Shown here in pieces: positions 35,482 to 47,165 of a stretch of DNA of 64,000 nucleotides (its first letter is position 1; each line of letters starts with the position of its first letter). A program made the position numbers and the translations under genes. The notes under the pieces were generated by a model. It worked only from the letters and a program-made list of their open reading frames with translations. It was not told the origin of the DNA and did not search any database. The DNA lies in assembly GCA_025769875.1 (NCBI GenBank), contig JAGFNK010000070.1, forward strand, positions 93,712 through 157,711. Reading direction: 5' to 3'. This DNA comes from Russula earlei. Taxonomy: Eukaryota; Basidiomycota; Agaricomycetes; Russulales; Russulaceae.

Positions 35482-37591
35482 ATGGCTACCCTCACCCGTC
35501 GCCCTCTCGAAGGGAAACGCTCCCTCCCACAATTGATGTCTTTAGGTTCTCCTGCTACCCGTCTACCAGTACGCTCTCTTTCATCGGCAACGAAGCGCCC
35601 TCGATCCCCAGATGCCCTTCTTGACTCTCAACAATCTCTCAACGCAAAGCGGCCGAGGCCCGTTCCTCCATCACCATCCGTCCTCCCAGCCCCACAGGAG
35701 GAAGATCCAAAACCCAAGGAGAAAAAACGCGCAGAACGAGAAGCTCAGAAAGAAGAATTTCGGGTAAAGTACACACGCGCTTTCCCTAAGTTCTCCTTCT
35801 ACCTCCATTGGGACGTGTCCGAAGGGGATCCAGATGCAAGGGAGAGATTGCAGGCCAGGATCAACTATATGGATGCTGTGTGCTTCTATCTTACCTTCAC
35901 ATACATCGATGTTGACGCCGAGTTTTTCGCAACAGCGAGTTGAAGACTTCTTTTCAAAGGACAACATAACTCATTTCATCACAAACCTACCTATTCCACA
36001 AGATGATAGCGTTACCAGCAACAATAAGGAGAATATTTTGACCTCGACGTCTCGGTCGTTAAAGAGTCCTATTAGACTCAAGGGTCGGTGCGTCTGATTT
36101 ACTTAATTCATGTCTGCAATATGAATCTTCTGTCACCAGTCACATTGAAGACCTACCTACTGCCAATGATGGTCGACTCTTGATTAAGGCCGTTGAGTGG
36201 AAGATGAAGATATGGACCGTCGCCAAGCTTGAAAGTGTCTTGGATCGGTGCCAGGCTCCCGTGAATCCGGAGCTCTCCCGAACAGGCCCTACGGCTAGCG
36301 CGCCACCGACTCTATCTCGTCTTCTTCAGTCGGAACGTTTGCACGGTACTACGGAACGGGATCCCAACGAAAAGCGTCTTGGCCTCCACTACTTCTCAAA
36401 GAACTCATACTTCATTCTCGTGGAGGATTTAAACGATGAGGTCGCAACCATCCATGCATTGGAATATCCGATCAAGAAAGGGCGAGACGGCAAAGAATTT
36501 GGTGATTGGCCTGTGCTGTACTGTCACCCGCGGGCACGTGGGCCATTCATTGAATTCGATAGAAACGAGGCTCGGCGAGCGGAACGCGCTGAACGACAGG
36601 AGGGGGCGCGTGAACAGGAACGTATCCAACGCATGACGAAGCTACGCGAGCAAGAGCTGCAGAAGAAGATGCGTGCCGATCGCTTACTGGCAAAGAGGGC
36701 GGGAGACTTGCGGCGCTCTGTTTCAATGGTCAACTTGCACCGACGACTGTCGATAGGCGATAGTCGACCGCCGCCGCAGAATTTCGTTGATCACGATATT
36801 GAGGCGGGTGATTCTGCTAACGCATCAGGCTACCTGGCCTCAGGTTACATGGCTGCATCGGGAAATAGTATAGCGATCACATCCGCTGCGGGGACCACAT
36901 CTACGTCCGGTCTCTCGACTCGCGGTGTCGTGCAAATGCCATCTGCGTTGCGCGAGCGGTTGCAGCAGCAAATTGTGACATCGCGTAAGGTTGGCCTAGG
37001 CAATAATGCCCAGAAGGAGCACGAAGAGGACAACAAAGGGGACATGGGTCCACCCTCCGCGATCCCTGAACGCAAATTGCTGCGGAAGAGCAAGAGCACA
37101 AACACTATGAAACTGCCCAAGCGCGAAGAGACTACCAAGCCAGGATATTGCGAATGCTGCCGCATGAAATTTGATGACTTCCAAGAGGTGCGCCTTATGA
37201 CGCTAAAGACGAGGCTGCGATGCTGACGCCTTGACACAGCATATTGTACACCGCAAACATCGGAAGTTTGCCACGAACCCTGAGAACTTCATCCAACTTG
37301 ACTATTTGCTCGAACGCGTACGACGGCAGGACTCGGAGGGGGGTCGCCGATGACAGCTTTTGTTCCTTGGATGCACGTCCTCCTGATTCCCCCGACATCC
37401 CATCTGATGATTGCACGAGGTTTAGCAACGACGTGTTGGTGGCCGAAGGGGACGCCCAGACGTTTTCCTCTAGTCAGGAAGTGTCTGACTACCTGCCACA
37501 GCCTTATAAAGGCTCCGTATGGGATGACTTTGATGCCGGTGTTGACGCAGATGCAGATGGAGAGAAGTTTGCTGACTCCACAAATATGTGA
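35482..37591 (+). CDS. DBF4: Dbf4, regulatory subunit of Cdc7 kinase
   Basis: The start ATG at 35482 gives MATLTRRPLEGKRSLPQLM. A BRCT-like N region follows (FSFYLHWDVSEGD with EDFFSKDNITHFITNLP). A KEN box (NNKENIL) lies just behind it. Motif M is in FSKNSYFILVEDLNDEVATI and WPVLYCHPRARGPFIEFD, followed by a charged coiled coil (ERAERQEGAREQERIQRM). The diagnostic DBF4-type zinc finger (motif C) is split by an intron: KPGYCECCRMKFDDFQE, then HIVHRKHRKFATNPENFIQL, giving the C-x2-C...H-x5-H pattern. The last exon ends with an acidic tail (WDDFDAGVDADADGEKF) and stops at 37591. Dbf4 activates Cdc7 to fire origins, complementing CDC6 nearby. The short intron before the last exon is placed by frame only. 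Confidence 0.9.
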
Positions 37592-38121
37592 AGCTCAGAA
37601 AAGTTTTTGAATTGCACTTATTCATTGGTCCATCACATTGCATACCTCACTTGTACACTACCAACCACTTACTTTCATGGCAATGTGCGATACATATTGC
37701 TCCTCCTTAATGTAGCTTGCGCACATGTTCTTTTTATTAGCACTGGAAACATGTTCTAGGGACAATGTTTGGTGTGGTTGCGCTGATGATGGCTCTAATC
37801 AATGATTTGCCTAGGGACAACCCTTGCCAGGAATAAATAAAACCATTCCCTCTACACTACCCTTTGTCACTTATCCTTCTTCAAAGAAAATACCTTGAAG
37901 TCAAACTTGTTGCTCATCTTTCCCAGTGGGGAGTGGAGGACTTGGCAGTGACTTGTGTTAGTGGGCCATTACTTTGTATGGCATGTCCAAGTTATACACA
38001 CAATGGGCTGAAAGGGATAAGCTGAGTGTGCTTATAGTCAACTCAGTGGATAAAAAAAAGTAAAATATTCCAAGTGCTGAGTAGGCTCTGTTGTTGCAAC
38101 CATGAATTATGTTACATAAGT
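37592..38121. other. Gene-free boundary zone before the transposon block
   Basis: This holds the DBF4 3' flank followed by A/T-richer unique-looking sequence. No ORF of note and no repeat copy within the window. It marks the change from the gene-dense to the transposon-rich compartment. Confidence 0.5.
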
Positions 38122-38124
38122 TGA

Positions 38125-40704
38125 GGCCACTTTTACCAACTGAGATTTCTTGAATCTTGAACTTGGATTTTGGGATTTTCCAGGAGTGACGGGAATGACA
38201 GGTGTGATGTAAGTGACATAATAAACTAATATGAGATTATTTTTCTTGTGATTTGCATTTGTGTATGTGGAGTTATACATGTACATGATATGTAAAATCT
38301 TTTTCCTGACCCCTCCCTTCCACTCCTTCCAAGTGAGGTATGGTAAGCATGTCATCAAGGCAGCACACATGTCATTTGATAAGAATATACTATCAGTTAT
38401 GGGGAACTCAGCACTGTACAGTATCACCATCTCGGCAGTTTCATTTTTCCCTGTATCTGCTCAAACAACTCCATTCAAAACTTCATAGTTATGCTATTGA
38501 ATGCAGTTAATGTCATTCTAGCAAAGAAAACTGGAGGTCCATCCAGTGTTTTTTGAGTAATATTTTGGCTGGGGGTCACGCCTGCATCATGCCTTCTGTT
38601 GTGGTGGAGGGCAGAGTTTGATTCCAGCTGGGTGATCTGTATGCTGACTCAGAGGGGTCTGGTTCACTGTAGTTCTATGTTGCATCAATGCCATGTTACA
38701 GGCAGTCCAGCTCACCACATGAATCAAAGAGCACCTTGCTGCACATCCAGAGTTGGAAAACCATGAATGTTTTGTGGGACTCTATGGGAGATGACATAGT
38801 AGTAATAATCCATGTCCCTCATCATTGCTGGCCTCATCAGTAGGACCCTCAGCACAACAATTTGCACAACAATTTGCCTCACACCACTCAGTTTTTGTTG
38901 TGATCTACCCCTCTTTCAGTTTGTCCCTCTTTTACTTCTTATTGTTCCCTACCTTTCACCTTCGTACCCTTGGTTACTGTTTCATCCCTTGATATTGATG
39001 GCCTCTTATTGTTTTCACTCGTTGTGTTTCACCTATTGTTTGAGCTCCTTTTGCTACTGGTTAGTATTATCTATTGTTCCACATATGGTACTGTACAGCC
39101 TCGCTAGATACAGTATTTAAGCACCTGTAGAAGCTGGGGAATACCCCAAGCTTAGCTTTGTCCCATTTCCTGTCGCATCCCTTGCCCTGTACTCTCTCTC
39201 TCAAATCACAATTCTTCTTGTGCTGGCCTACACTCTGCTTGACCTAAGCACACCTCAAGGAACCCTTGTGTTCCTCTTCCTCCTCTGCCTCTCTCTCATC
39301 GCCCTCCTCTTCTGTGAAACCAGAAGATTGACTCTGTCTGTGGACTGAGTCACTGTCTGACTCAGCCTTGAGATGCTAAACCTTTGATCCGGTCTCCTTG
39401 AACTGGCCCCCACTGAAACCCTTGAACCAAGTCACAGGGACTTGGCCCCACTGAACCTTGAGCTAATGCTCTTATGGCCACGACGCCGTAACAGTTTTTA
39501 CTGCACCTTACAATACTACCATACCATTACAAACTCAAGATTGGAATTTTGAACCAGATTTCACTCAATCCATTACAACTGAGACTGAGAAATATATTTA
39601 GTCCCCACCTAATTGTAAATAATGTGGGGATGTTTCATCCTGGGTGGACTTTAATTTGGCATGTGTTACATGTCCTGTCAAAATTGCACCCACCCAGATG
39701 CAAATAGGCATCATGGCCTCAACGCCCAGAACAACACCTGATTCATTCATATACATATTTGATTTGCCTGTCGGTTACAGATACCCTTTTAGCCATTTAA
39801 GACTGGCTACATACATATATAGTGGTCTTTACCTTGTTTGGAAGTACATGGCTGGTAGGGCCTTTATATACATGACCTTTAGCTTGATTTTAGGAACCTT
39901 AGTGTTCATGCCCCACATATGAGACACTGAGGTGAACACACTCACTTGTTTCCTCACAGTACATAGATTTACCCAATGTAATGTAGTCCTCTGAATAGGT
40001 AAATACATTACAGTAGTGTTTGTGCCCCCACACACGAGACACTGAGTCCTCTGAATAGTATTCTGGCCATGCACGCATTGTGCACCCTTGGGGGGAAATT
40101 GCTGCAACAACAAGACCCTTTAATTCTAACATGTCCATTACATTTTTGTGACATTTGTGACTGCCAAGATGGTGATACAGCACTGAGTTCCCCATAACTG
40201 ATAGTAAGGGTAGAAGTCCAAGGGTGCACATTGCAAATACACACATATGGTCTTTGATCTTATCTAAAATCTATTCTCAAACCAAAAACTTTTAGGCTTT
40301 TGGTGTTAACAAACTGAAACTTATTAAATGATCACAAGATCAAACTGAAACCTCTGAAACATTCAGGCAATGCCCCCACAAAGGGGGTGGTCACCAAAAT
40401 TTTTGTCCTGAGTCCTTCTGGACCTGGAGGCATAGCACATTGCACTGCAAAAGTGATTTGTGTGTCTTTGCCCTTGGTGAATCAAGATCTGCCATTGCTG
40501 AGGTGTGGGTGCACCTGGTTGTGCAACTTGTATATGTGCAGCTCTTGTGCAAATGGGGCTGCAAGCACCCAGGTTGTTGAGCTTGACTCTGAGTTTGACA
40601 CTGACACATCATGTGTGACATCACACCTGTCACACCTGTTACCCCCAGAAAATCCTGAAATACAAGTTCAAGTCAAGATTCAAGAAATCTTGATAAAAGG
40701 GGCC
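38125..40704. mobile_element. TIR element, long copy (non-autonomous), interrupted by a solo LTR
   Basis: The left end (38125, ggccacttttaccaact...) and the right end (to 40704, ...gataaaaggggcc) are long imperfect inverted repeats of roughly 80-90 bp. They include gattcttgaa/ttcaagaat-type arms, ggattttgggattttcc and tandem tgacagg-like units. Flanks are TGA on the left and TAA on the right, an imperfect 3-bp duplication. Its subterminal regions match the short copy at 45016-45568 on both sides. No transposase ORF remains. Without the nested LTR it is about 1.98 kb. GGCCCC-like ends and a 3-bp target site suggest a PIF/Harbinger (Tourist-like) relationship, which is an inference. Confidence 0.75.
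38896..39493 (+). repeat. Solo LTR, family A copy 1
   Basis: The 598-bp unit starts tgttgtgatctacccc and ends gccgtaaca (TG...CA). It is flanked by perfect 5-bp duplications GTTTT at 38891-38895 and 39494-39498, so it is a true insertion into the TIR element. It carries a TATA-like cagtatttaagc followed by a conserved leader. Family A also occurs at 44429 and 62685. Confidence 0.92.
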
Positions 40705-40795
40705 TAATAGGGCCATATGGTGAGAGAAGGCCAATTGGACAATGTGGGGGTAGAATCTTTTGGGCCCACATGAGGGGCATAGTTAAAATCACAAG

Positions 40796-41147
40796 TACAG
40801 GTTCAGAATGTTAGAGATCCTCAAGAGGAGGCAAACCATATGCCTCCTCTTTGCACAAATTCTTGAGCACCAAGGCCACCTCAAGGAGGTCAAACAAACC
40901 CTTGCTGCTGCCAATACTCTCAATAGGGTTACCCTTAACCTCTGATGGCAAGGCCACTCCAAGGAAGAAGATGATGATAGTCACTTACAGGAACTTATGT
41001 GACTTGATTTGTCTTCCTCTGCTGACTCCTTCCAACCTGCTGACTCATCCTTCACCTCCAATGAGTCAAAACCTCACAGATCTACCTTCATCTCCACCTG
41101 TCACCCCAGAAAAACCTGCTTTAATTGTGGTGAACTGGGACACATAT
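40796..41147 (+). pseudogene. Fragment of the element B 3' ORF with CCHC knuckle, older plus-strand copy, left piece
   Basis: The DNA matches, in opposite orientation, the 3' ORF of element B at about 51.04-51.38 kb. Shared protein segments are LSTKATSRRSNKP and LPILSIGLPLTSD in one frame, DLPSSPPVTPEKPA in a second, and the knuckle TCFNCGELGHI in a third. It stops at the copia insertion and resumes after it at 49969 (PVCPHRPDHA) up to 50010. It has several small indels and no function. Confidence 0.75.
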
Positions 41148-41534
41148 TGTTGCATAGCATAGAGCACAGCTAACAGGCCAAGCAACCCACCTTAGAGGTT
41201 GTGCTAATGCTCAAGTGATATTGGGGTGTAGAGCAATGTGTATACTTGTCTACATGTATGGTATTTATACTTCTATGACCCAGGGCTGTTCCTAAGTCCA
41301 AGAGAGGTGACTACAGGTGTCCACTATATCGCACACACAGTGATGCGTGATGTGGAAACATTCCAGACACAGCATAAGGCTGCATCTTGTGATAGATAGC
41401 ATAGTATGCATAACACTATTGCCATAAGTGCATATGCTAAAGTTCTGTCTAACATGTAACATATCTAAGAGTGGATCTTGAACCTTGTATGAAGGTCTTC
41501 GCCTTCTTTGATCCATTTGGGTTCTGGTTCAACA
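41148..41534 (-). repeat. Copia 3' LTR
   Basis: The 387-bp repeat begins tgttgcatagcatagag and ends ggttctggttcaaca in plus orientation. It differs from its partner at 49576-49963 at many scattered positions, which indicates an old insertion. Confidence 0.92.
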
Positions 41535-41719
41535 CTCCCCCTTGCTAAGTGCATCAGTAGATGCCATGAGCATTTTCCCACATTCAGGGGTAGAACATTA
41601 GTCCTAGCTGCTCCCTGAATTTGAGGAACTTGATGTGACCAAGGTTTTTGGTGAACATGTCGGCTGGGTTATTAGCCCCTTCAATAAAGAATAGCTCCAC
41701 CTGTTTATTTTGTATGACT

Positions 41720-43620
41720 TCACTGAATGAAGTGATAGCACAAATGAATGTGTTTGATGCACTTTTCTTGTACAGGGTTGGAGGCTAAGAATATTGAGCC
41801 TTGGTTATCACCAAACAGTGGGATGGGAGCAAGATTAATGCCAAGTTCTGTTAGTAAGGACTTAATCCAAACTAACTGTCTGCTTGTGTCAGAGAGTGAC
41901 ATGTACTTGGCTTCTGTGGAGGAGAGCGCAACTGTTTTCTGCACTTGTGAGTTCCATGAAAATATTGCTCCAGCCAGGTTCACCATATAGTGTCATGAAC
42001 CATTTCCTGGAGAGGGCCCTTGAAGGACCCTTTCTTATGAGAGGAAACCCAGCCTCTATGGTGTCACCCTGTTCACATGGACAAAAGGAGTGAGTAGAGG
42101 TGTCCACAATATTGTGCACGCATTTTCACACAAGCGATTCTCAGCACAATCAACATACAGCAAGCCCCACTTAAGGGCAACCCTTTTAGCAATAAAGGAC
42201 AGTATTATAGCCTCCCTAAGGACCCTTTAGGACCACTATAAGTGCTCTACGATAGGCACTAATGTGATACTAAAGACCCTACAATGTGTTATTAGACTAA
42301 CTCTAATAACTGTAGAACTAACCAGCAAATGAATCAGGTGTTTCACACATGTACTAAAGCAGAGTACATGTGAACAGTAAAAGGCTCTTACTCATCAAGA
42401 GAAGCCTTCTTACTCAGCAGCTTACTGAGCATGACTGAGCATGCTCAGTAAGTGTACTCTGACTTCTTACTCATCACTCCATTGTGCTTGATAACAAGGT
42501 TATGACTTGTTCCCTATTTAGCAGTTCTGTTGTAGTATATAAGTGCTCAATAAAGTAGCGGACAGTCCTCAGACTTTCCATTTGTTTACAGCACTCTCCA
42601 TCTCTGGGATACTCCTTTAAGGACTGTCCCCTTGTGACTATTCTGGCCTCATCTCTGTGAACCTGCTTGACTTTACCAGTAACCATACCTCTTTGGTATT
42701 TGTTACTGCTCTGGACTCTACTTCTCACCCACGCCATCTTGGATGTCTATCAACTTGTCTTTGAACCAACCCCTTGCTCTTGAACTGGATTGTTCAACAG
42801 TGAGTCTTGACATATAGCCTGTTGTGGACTTCTGATTAGTCGGATCAGAAGCCCAGTCAGAGTCTGCATATGCCATTAAGCTGCCATTAGATGGTCCATC
42901 ATAGACCAAAGCATAATTGGTGGTTCCCAAGAGGTATCGGCAAATGTAGAATGCATGATTTAGATGATCCTCTGAGGGATTGGCAGCATGTTGTGACAGC
43001 TTAGTGACCGCAAAGGCTATGTCTGGATGCATTCCAAGCATTATGTATAGGAGTGATCCTATAACTTGCTGGAATTTTGACCGCAAGGCTGGGTCAGCAG
43101 CAGAAGTGTTGGGAGAGGGGTGATAGCCCTCTGGCAGCAGAGTAGGAGCAGGGTTTGTGTTAAGCAAGTCGAAACGCTGCAGCACTTTCTTTAGATATTC
43201 AGTCTGGTCCAGGTGTATCTGGCTGGACTTGCATTGAATGCACATGCATAGAAATTCTTGGGCATTGCCCAGATCTTGACATTCCCAGAGCTTCATAAAG
43301 CACTCCTTTGTTTTATTGATTTGTTTTTTGTCTGCTCCAAAGAAGAGCACATCATCAACATAGACAATGGCTATGATGCTCTTGTCTTTACTAACAAAGA
43401 GTCCAGAGTCAGACATAAGGTGAATGAGGCCAAGCGAGGCCATGGACTTGTCAAGGGCTTTCCACCATGCAAGTGCTGCTTGCTTAAGTCCATATATTGT
43501 GCATTTAAGGTGCATGACTTTATGCTCTTGGCCTTTTATTTTGAAGCCCTCAGGCTGCTCCATCCATATAGAGCTCTTCATTGAGCTTGCAATAGAGAAA
43601 GGCAGTCTTGATGTCTAGTC
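41720..43620 (-). pseudogene. Copia reverse transcriptase and RNase H, interrupted
   Basis: The RT part (42813-43581) carries MEQPEGF, YGLKQAALAWWKALD and the catalytic YVDD box (IVYVDDVLFFGADK). The RNase H part has GSLLYIMLGMHPDIAFAV, the DSDWASDPTNQKSTTGYM block and, after the inserted solo LTR, NLAGAIFSWNSQVQK, ALSSTEAKYMSLSD and PLFGDNQGSIFLASNP. The two halves join cleanly in frame across the TATAG duplication at the LTR insertion. Stops upstream of 43581 make it a pseudogene. Confidence 0.88.
41991..42812. repeat. Solo LTR, family D, inside copia RNase H
   Basis: The 822-bp unit starts tgtcatgaacc and ends gagtcttgaca, with short inverted TGTCA/TGACA termini. It is flanked by the 5-bp duplication TATAG at 41986-41990 and 42813-42817. 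Removing it restores the copia frame. No partner LTR or internal region is in the window. Confidence 0.9.
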
Positions 43621-44423
43621 CGCTAATGTGCCAGTTTTTTAGTGCTGCAAGTGCAATCATCAAGTGGACTGTCTCAAACCGTACCATGGGTGAGAATATT
43701 TTGTCATAGTCAATGCCTTCTACTTGGGAGAAGCCTTTGGCAACTATTCTGGCTTTTTTGTGACCATCAGACTTAAGGTCAAATACCCATCTATTTTTAA
43801 TTATTTTGCGATCCTTGGGAGGATCAACTTAGTTCGAAGACTTTGCATCTGCAGAGGGATTCCAACTCCTTGCAACAAGCATCTTTCCACTCCTTTTGGA
43901 GTTCACTTGGCATTTGCAGAATGTCCCTAAAGGTCTATTCATGAATCTTTGCAGTATCAGGTGCTTCTAATCTTAGTGAAACTGCTTGGGCGAGCAGATA
44001 GTTCAGAAATTTGACTCCCCCTTCCCTTGCTAGACATAGAATGTCTTCTACCTCATCCTCAGAGGCTTGTGGTGGTTGATCATTAAGGACAACAGAAGGG
44101 TAAGGGCCTGGTGTGGCCAATCCTGATGTACTATCCTTGCCGGAGCTACCAGGTTGGTTTTCTGTCATTGTTCTCCATGTGCATGTGTGCCGAACATCTT
44201 TTTCCACTTCTGTGGGGTGTCTGCGTTCACCATAGACATTTCCAGGACAGGTAGGTACTTTCCTCAACCACTGAGACCTTTGAAGAGGTACAGGCTCTTC
44301 AACAGGAGGAGGGGATGGTGTAGGAGGGATGGGCATTTGCTCACATTCCTCTTCTTGTGGCGCCTGTATAGGCTGCTCATTATCCTCACTTTTTATTGTA
44401 GGGAATGGGTTGTCAACACCAGG
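43621..44423 (-). pseudogene. Copia pol linker between integrase and RT, degraded
   Basis: A Pro-rich minus-strand frame (43935-44336: PTPSPPPVEEPVP to EDILCLAREGGVKFL) represents the variable linker that separates integrase from RT in copia pol. The stretch nearest RT holds several stops. The family-A LTR copy 2 interrupts the linker at 44429-45603. Confidence 0.6.
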
Positions 44424-44428
44424 AATGG

Positions 44429-45603
44429 TGTCGTGATCTACCCCCTTGTCAGTCCATCCATAATTCCTTTTGTTATTGTTCTCTTGTCACCCTTATCCCC
44501 TTGGTTATCATTTCATCCCTTGATGCTGATGGCCACTTATTGTGTTTCACTTATTGTGTTTCACCTATTGTGTTTCACTTATTGTGTTTCATTCATTGTC
44601 AAGTTACTTTTGCTACTGGCTCATCTTTATCTATTGTTCTGCTTATGGTACTGTACAGCCTCGCTACATACAGTATTTAAGCGCCTGTAGAAGCTGGGGA
44701 ATGCCCCAAGCTTAGCTTTGTCCCATCTCCTGTCGCATCCCTTGCCCTGTACACCCTCTCAATCACAACTTGCTTGTGCTGGCTTACATCTTTCTTGACC
44801 TGAGCACACCTCAAGGAACCCTTGTGTTCCTCTTCCTCCTCTGCTTTTCTCTCATCGTCCTCCTCTTCTGTGAAACCAAGAGATCGACTCTGTCTGTGGA
44901 CTGAGTCATTGTCTGACTCAGCCTTGAGATGCTAAACCTCTGATCTGGTCTCTTTGAGCCGGCCCCATTGAACCCTTGAACCAAGTCACAGGGACTTGCC
45001 CCCACTGAACCTTGAGGCCCCTTTTACCAACCGAGAATTCTTGAATCTTGAACTTGAACTTGGATTTTGGGATTTTCCGGGAGTGACAGGAATGACAGGT
45101 GTGATGTAAGTGACATAATAAACTAATATGAGTCCATTTCAAATATGAGTTATTTTCCGGTGTGATTTGCTGGGTTTACATGTGATATGTAAAATATTTT
45201 TTCTAACCCTTCCTTCCACTCCTTCCAAGTGGGGTATTGCAAGCATGTCATAAGGCAGAATATGTGTCACCAATGTGTGGGTGCACATCTTTGTGCAAAA
45301 TTTGTATGTGCAGCTCTGGTGAAAATGGGGCTGCAAGCACCCAGATGTTGAGCTCGAGTTGGACTGCTCGACCCCGAGTTTGACGCTGACACATCATGTG
45401 TAACCCCAAATATGTGAGTATGCAAATGACAACAAAAACAAATGCATATTAATTTATTATATACATCATATCACTTAGATCACTCCTGTCACTCCTGTCA
45501 CTCCCGGAAAATCCCGAAATCCAAGTTCAAGTTCAAGATTCAAGAATTCTTGGTTGGTAAAAGGGGCCTGAGCTAACGCTCTTATGGCCGCGATGCCGTA
45601 ACA
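44429..45603 (+). repeat. Solo LTR, family A copy 2, itself carrying a TIR element
   Basis: It starts tgtcgtgatctaccccc and ends gccgtaaca. The 5-bp duplication AATGG is at 44424-44428 and 45604-45608. It aligns with copy 1 along its length except for the 553-bp TIR element at 45016-45568. It is inserted in the copia pol linker. Confidence 0.92.
45016..45568. mobile_element. Short TIR element (MITE) nested in family-A LTR
   Basis: The 553-bp element has near-perfect inverted ends (ggccccttttaccaacc... and its reverse complement) extending about 90 bp through tgacagg/cctgtca units. Family-A copy 1 shows the empty site, which proves a 3-bp TGA duplication (45013-45015, 45569-45571). It is an internally deleted relative of the long copy at 38125-40704 and has no ORF of its own. 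Confidence 0.92.
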
Positions 45604-45608
45604 AATGG

Positions 45609-46755
45609 TGTCTTCGACAGGTTGTTGCGGTAGTTCCTCATGTGGTTCATTAATCTGCATGGTACCCTTAGTGCATGCTTTGTCACATCTGGGGTACAGG
45701 GTCTCATTGTAGAGGGCAGTAGCATTAGTGTAAAGCATATTATTTGGGAGCCTCATAAAGAGTGAGGCTTTGATCCCCTCAGTGTGACCAAGGTAGATCA
45801 TTAGCTCGCTTTGAGGTGAAAGCTTATTGACTCAATGCTTTTCTGGTATGTGCACGTATGCACTGCAACCAAATACTCTGAGGTGTGGGGTATCAGGGAC
45901 CTCGTTCTTTAGAATTTCATAGGGTGTACGCCATTGAAGGCATCTGGCTGGTGTCCTATTGTAGCAGTGTGTCCCATGATTCACTGCAAATTCCCACCAG
46001 GAGGGAGGTAGACAAGCTTCAAGGCACATTGCCTGAGCTTTGTCCATTACAGTACACATAAAGCGCTCTGTGCATCCATTCTGTTGTGGAGTGTAAGGGG
46101 CACTTTGGAGGATTTTAATTCCTTTGTCCTTTGGGACGTTGTCAAAGGCCTCGGATTTGTACTCTCCACCAGCATCGGACATCCACTCCTTGATTCCTGC
46201 TTTGTATTGGTTCTTGATTATAGCAAGGAATTGCTTGATGGCCATTATGGTCGAAGTTTTATTTTTTAAGAGTGTAATCCATGCATAGGAGGAATAATCG
46301 TCAATGAAACTGACGAAATATTTGTACTTATGATACGACTTCACAGGGAAACTCTTGAGGTCCTGAGTGGATATGCTCAAATGGTGTGGAAGCACAAGTT
46401 TCAGAAGGGGGGTGCACATATGCAGGTATCTTGCCTTGTGTGCAGCCAGGACATACTGGCTGTTCCTGAGGGATTTTCAGGTCTTTAGGGAGACCCTTGG
46501 TATGTGTCTTTGCATGTGTTATGACATCCTTAGATGGGTGGCCAAGGCATTGGTGAATGACATCATAATCTACCATGTAGAAAAGAGAATGTGTTTGTGT
46601 GCTTTCAATTGAGGTGTCTAACCAATACATGGTTTGACCTGAGAATAAGGGGTAAGAGGACAGGATTATACACCCATCCTCTCATAGGGAAATATGTCTA
46701 TTGTTCCCTAATGCATGCATCCCTTGTTGTAAAAACTCCCCCATAGTCGTGATGA
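45609..46755 (-). pseudogene. Copia integrase
   Basis: The reading frame 45832-46419 covers the integrase catalytic core: FVSFIDDYSSYAWITLL (first D), KEWMSDAGGEYKSEAF (second D) and YTPQQNGCTERFM (catalytic E), with VFGCSAYVHIP at the C-terminal side. The N-terminal zinc-binding pre-integrase region lies at 46328-46630 (VIHQCLGHPSKDVI, CPGCTQGKIPAYV), with SGQTMYWLD upstream. Frame breaks and stops make it non-functional. Confidence 0.82.
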
Positions 46756-46759
46756 GGGC

Positions 46760-47165
46760 ATGCACACCGATTTTGCTTGCCTGCTCTTTTCCCACTTAAG
46801 GCGACGCCCCCACCCATAACCTGTAAGAACTCAGGTAGCGAGCAGCGGTTGGGATATAGACAATGATATAGTTTGAACTAAGGAGTAGACGTATAGTACT
46901 GTCACCCTATATACGATTACTTTGGAATACATAGCAAGTACTGTAGGTTATGTAAGACGTTGGACTCCAATACTCCCCCTCAACGTCTACGGCCGACGTA
47001 TCGAAAACTCCCCCTGAAAAATCATTGTTTCTGAGTGTAATGTGTTTGACTTGCGAGTGCCACACGTGGTCCTCGGCAGGTTCCAACGTTACATTGTTGT
47101 CGCAGTAGATTGTTTGCAGATGAGCAGGGTTGATAAGGGGTGCAGATAACATGCTTTGAACAGCA
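46760..47165 (-). mobile_element. Truncated fragment of another copia element
   Basis: Between the copia protease-side frame (SPVLYIPK, near 47185) and the pre-integrase frame (MGEFLQQGMHALG, near 46750) lies sequence unrelated to either. Its minus-strand reading contains an RNase H-like end (TIYCDNNVTLEPAEDHVWHS, VKHITLR), followed by a purine-rich tract and LTR-like sequence. It looks like the 3' end of a different copia element. I could not fix its ends or a duplication, so borders are approximate. Confidence 0.5.
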
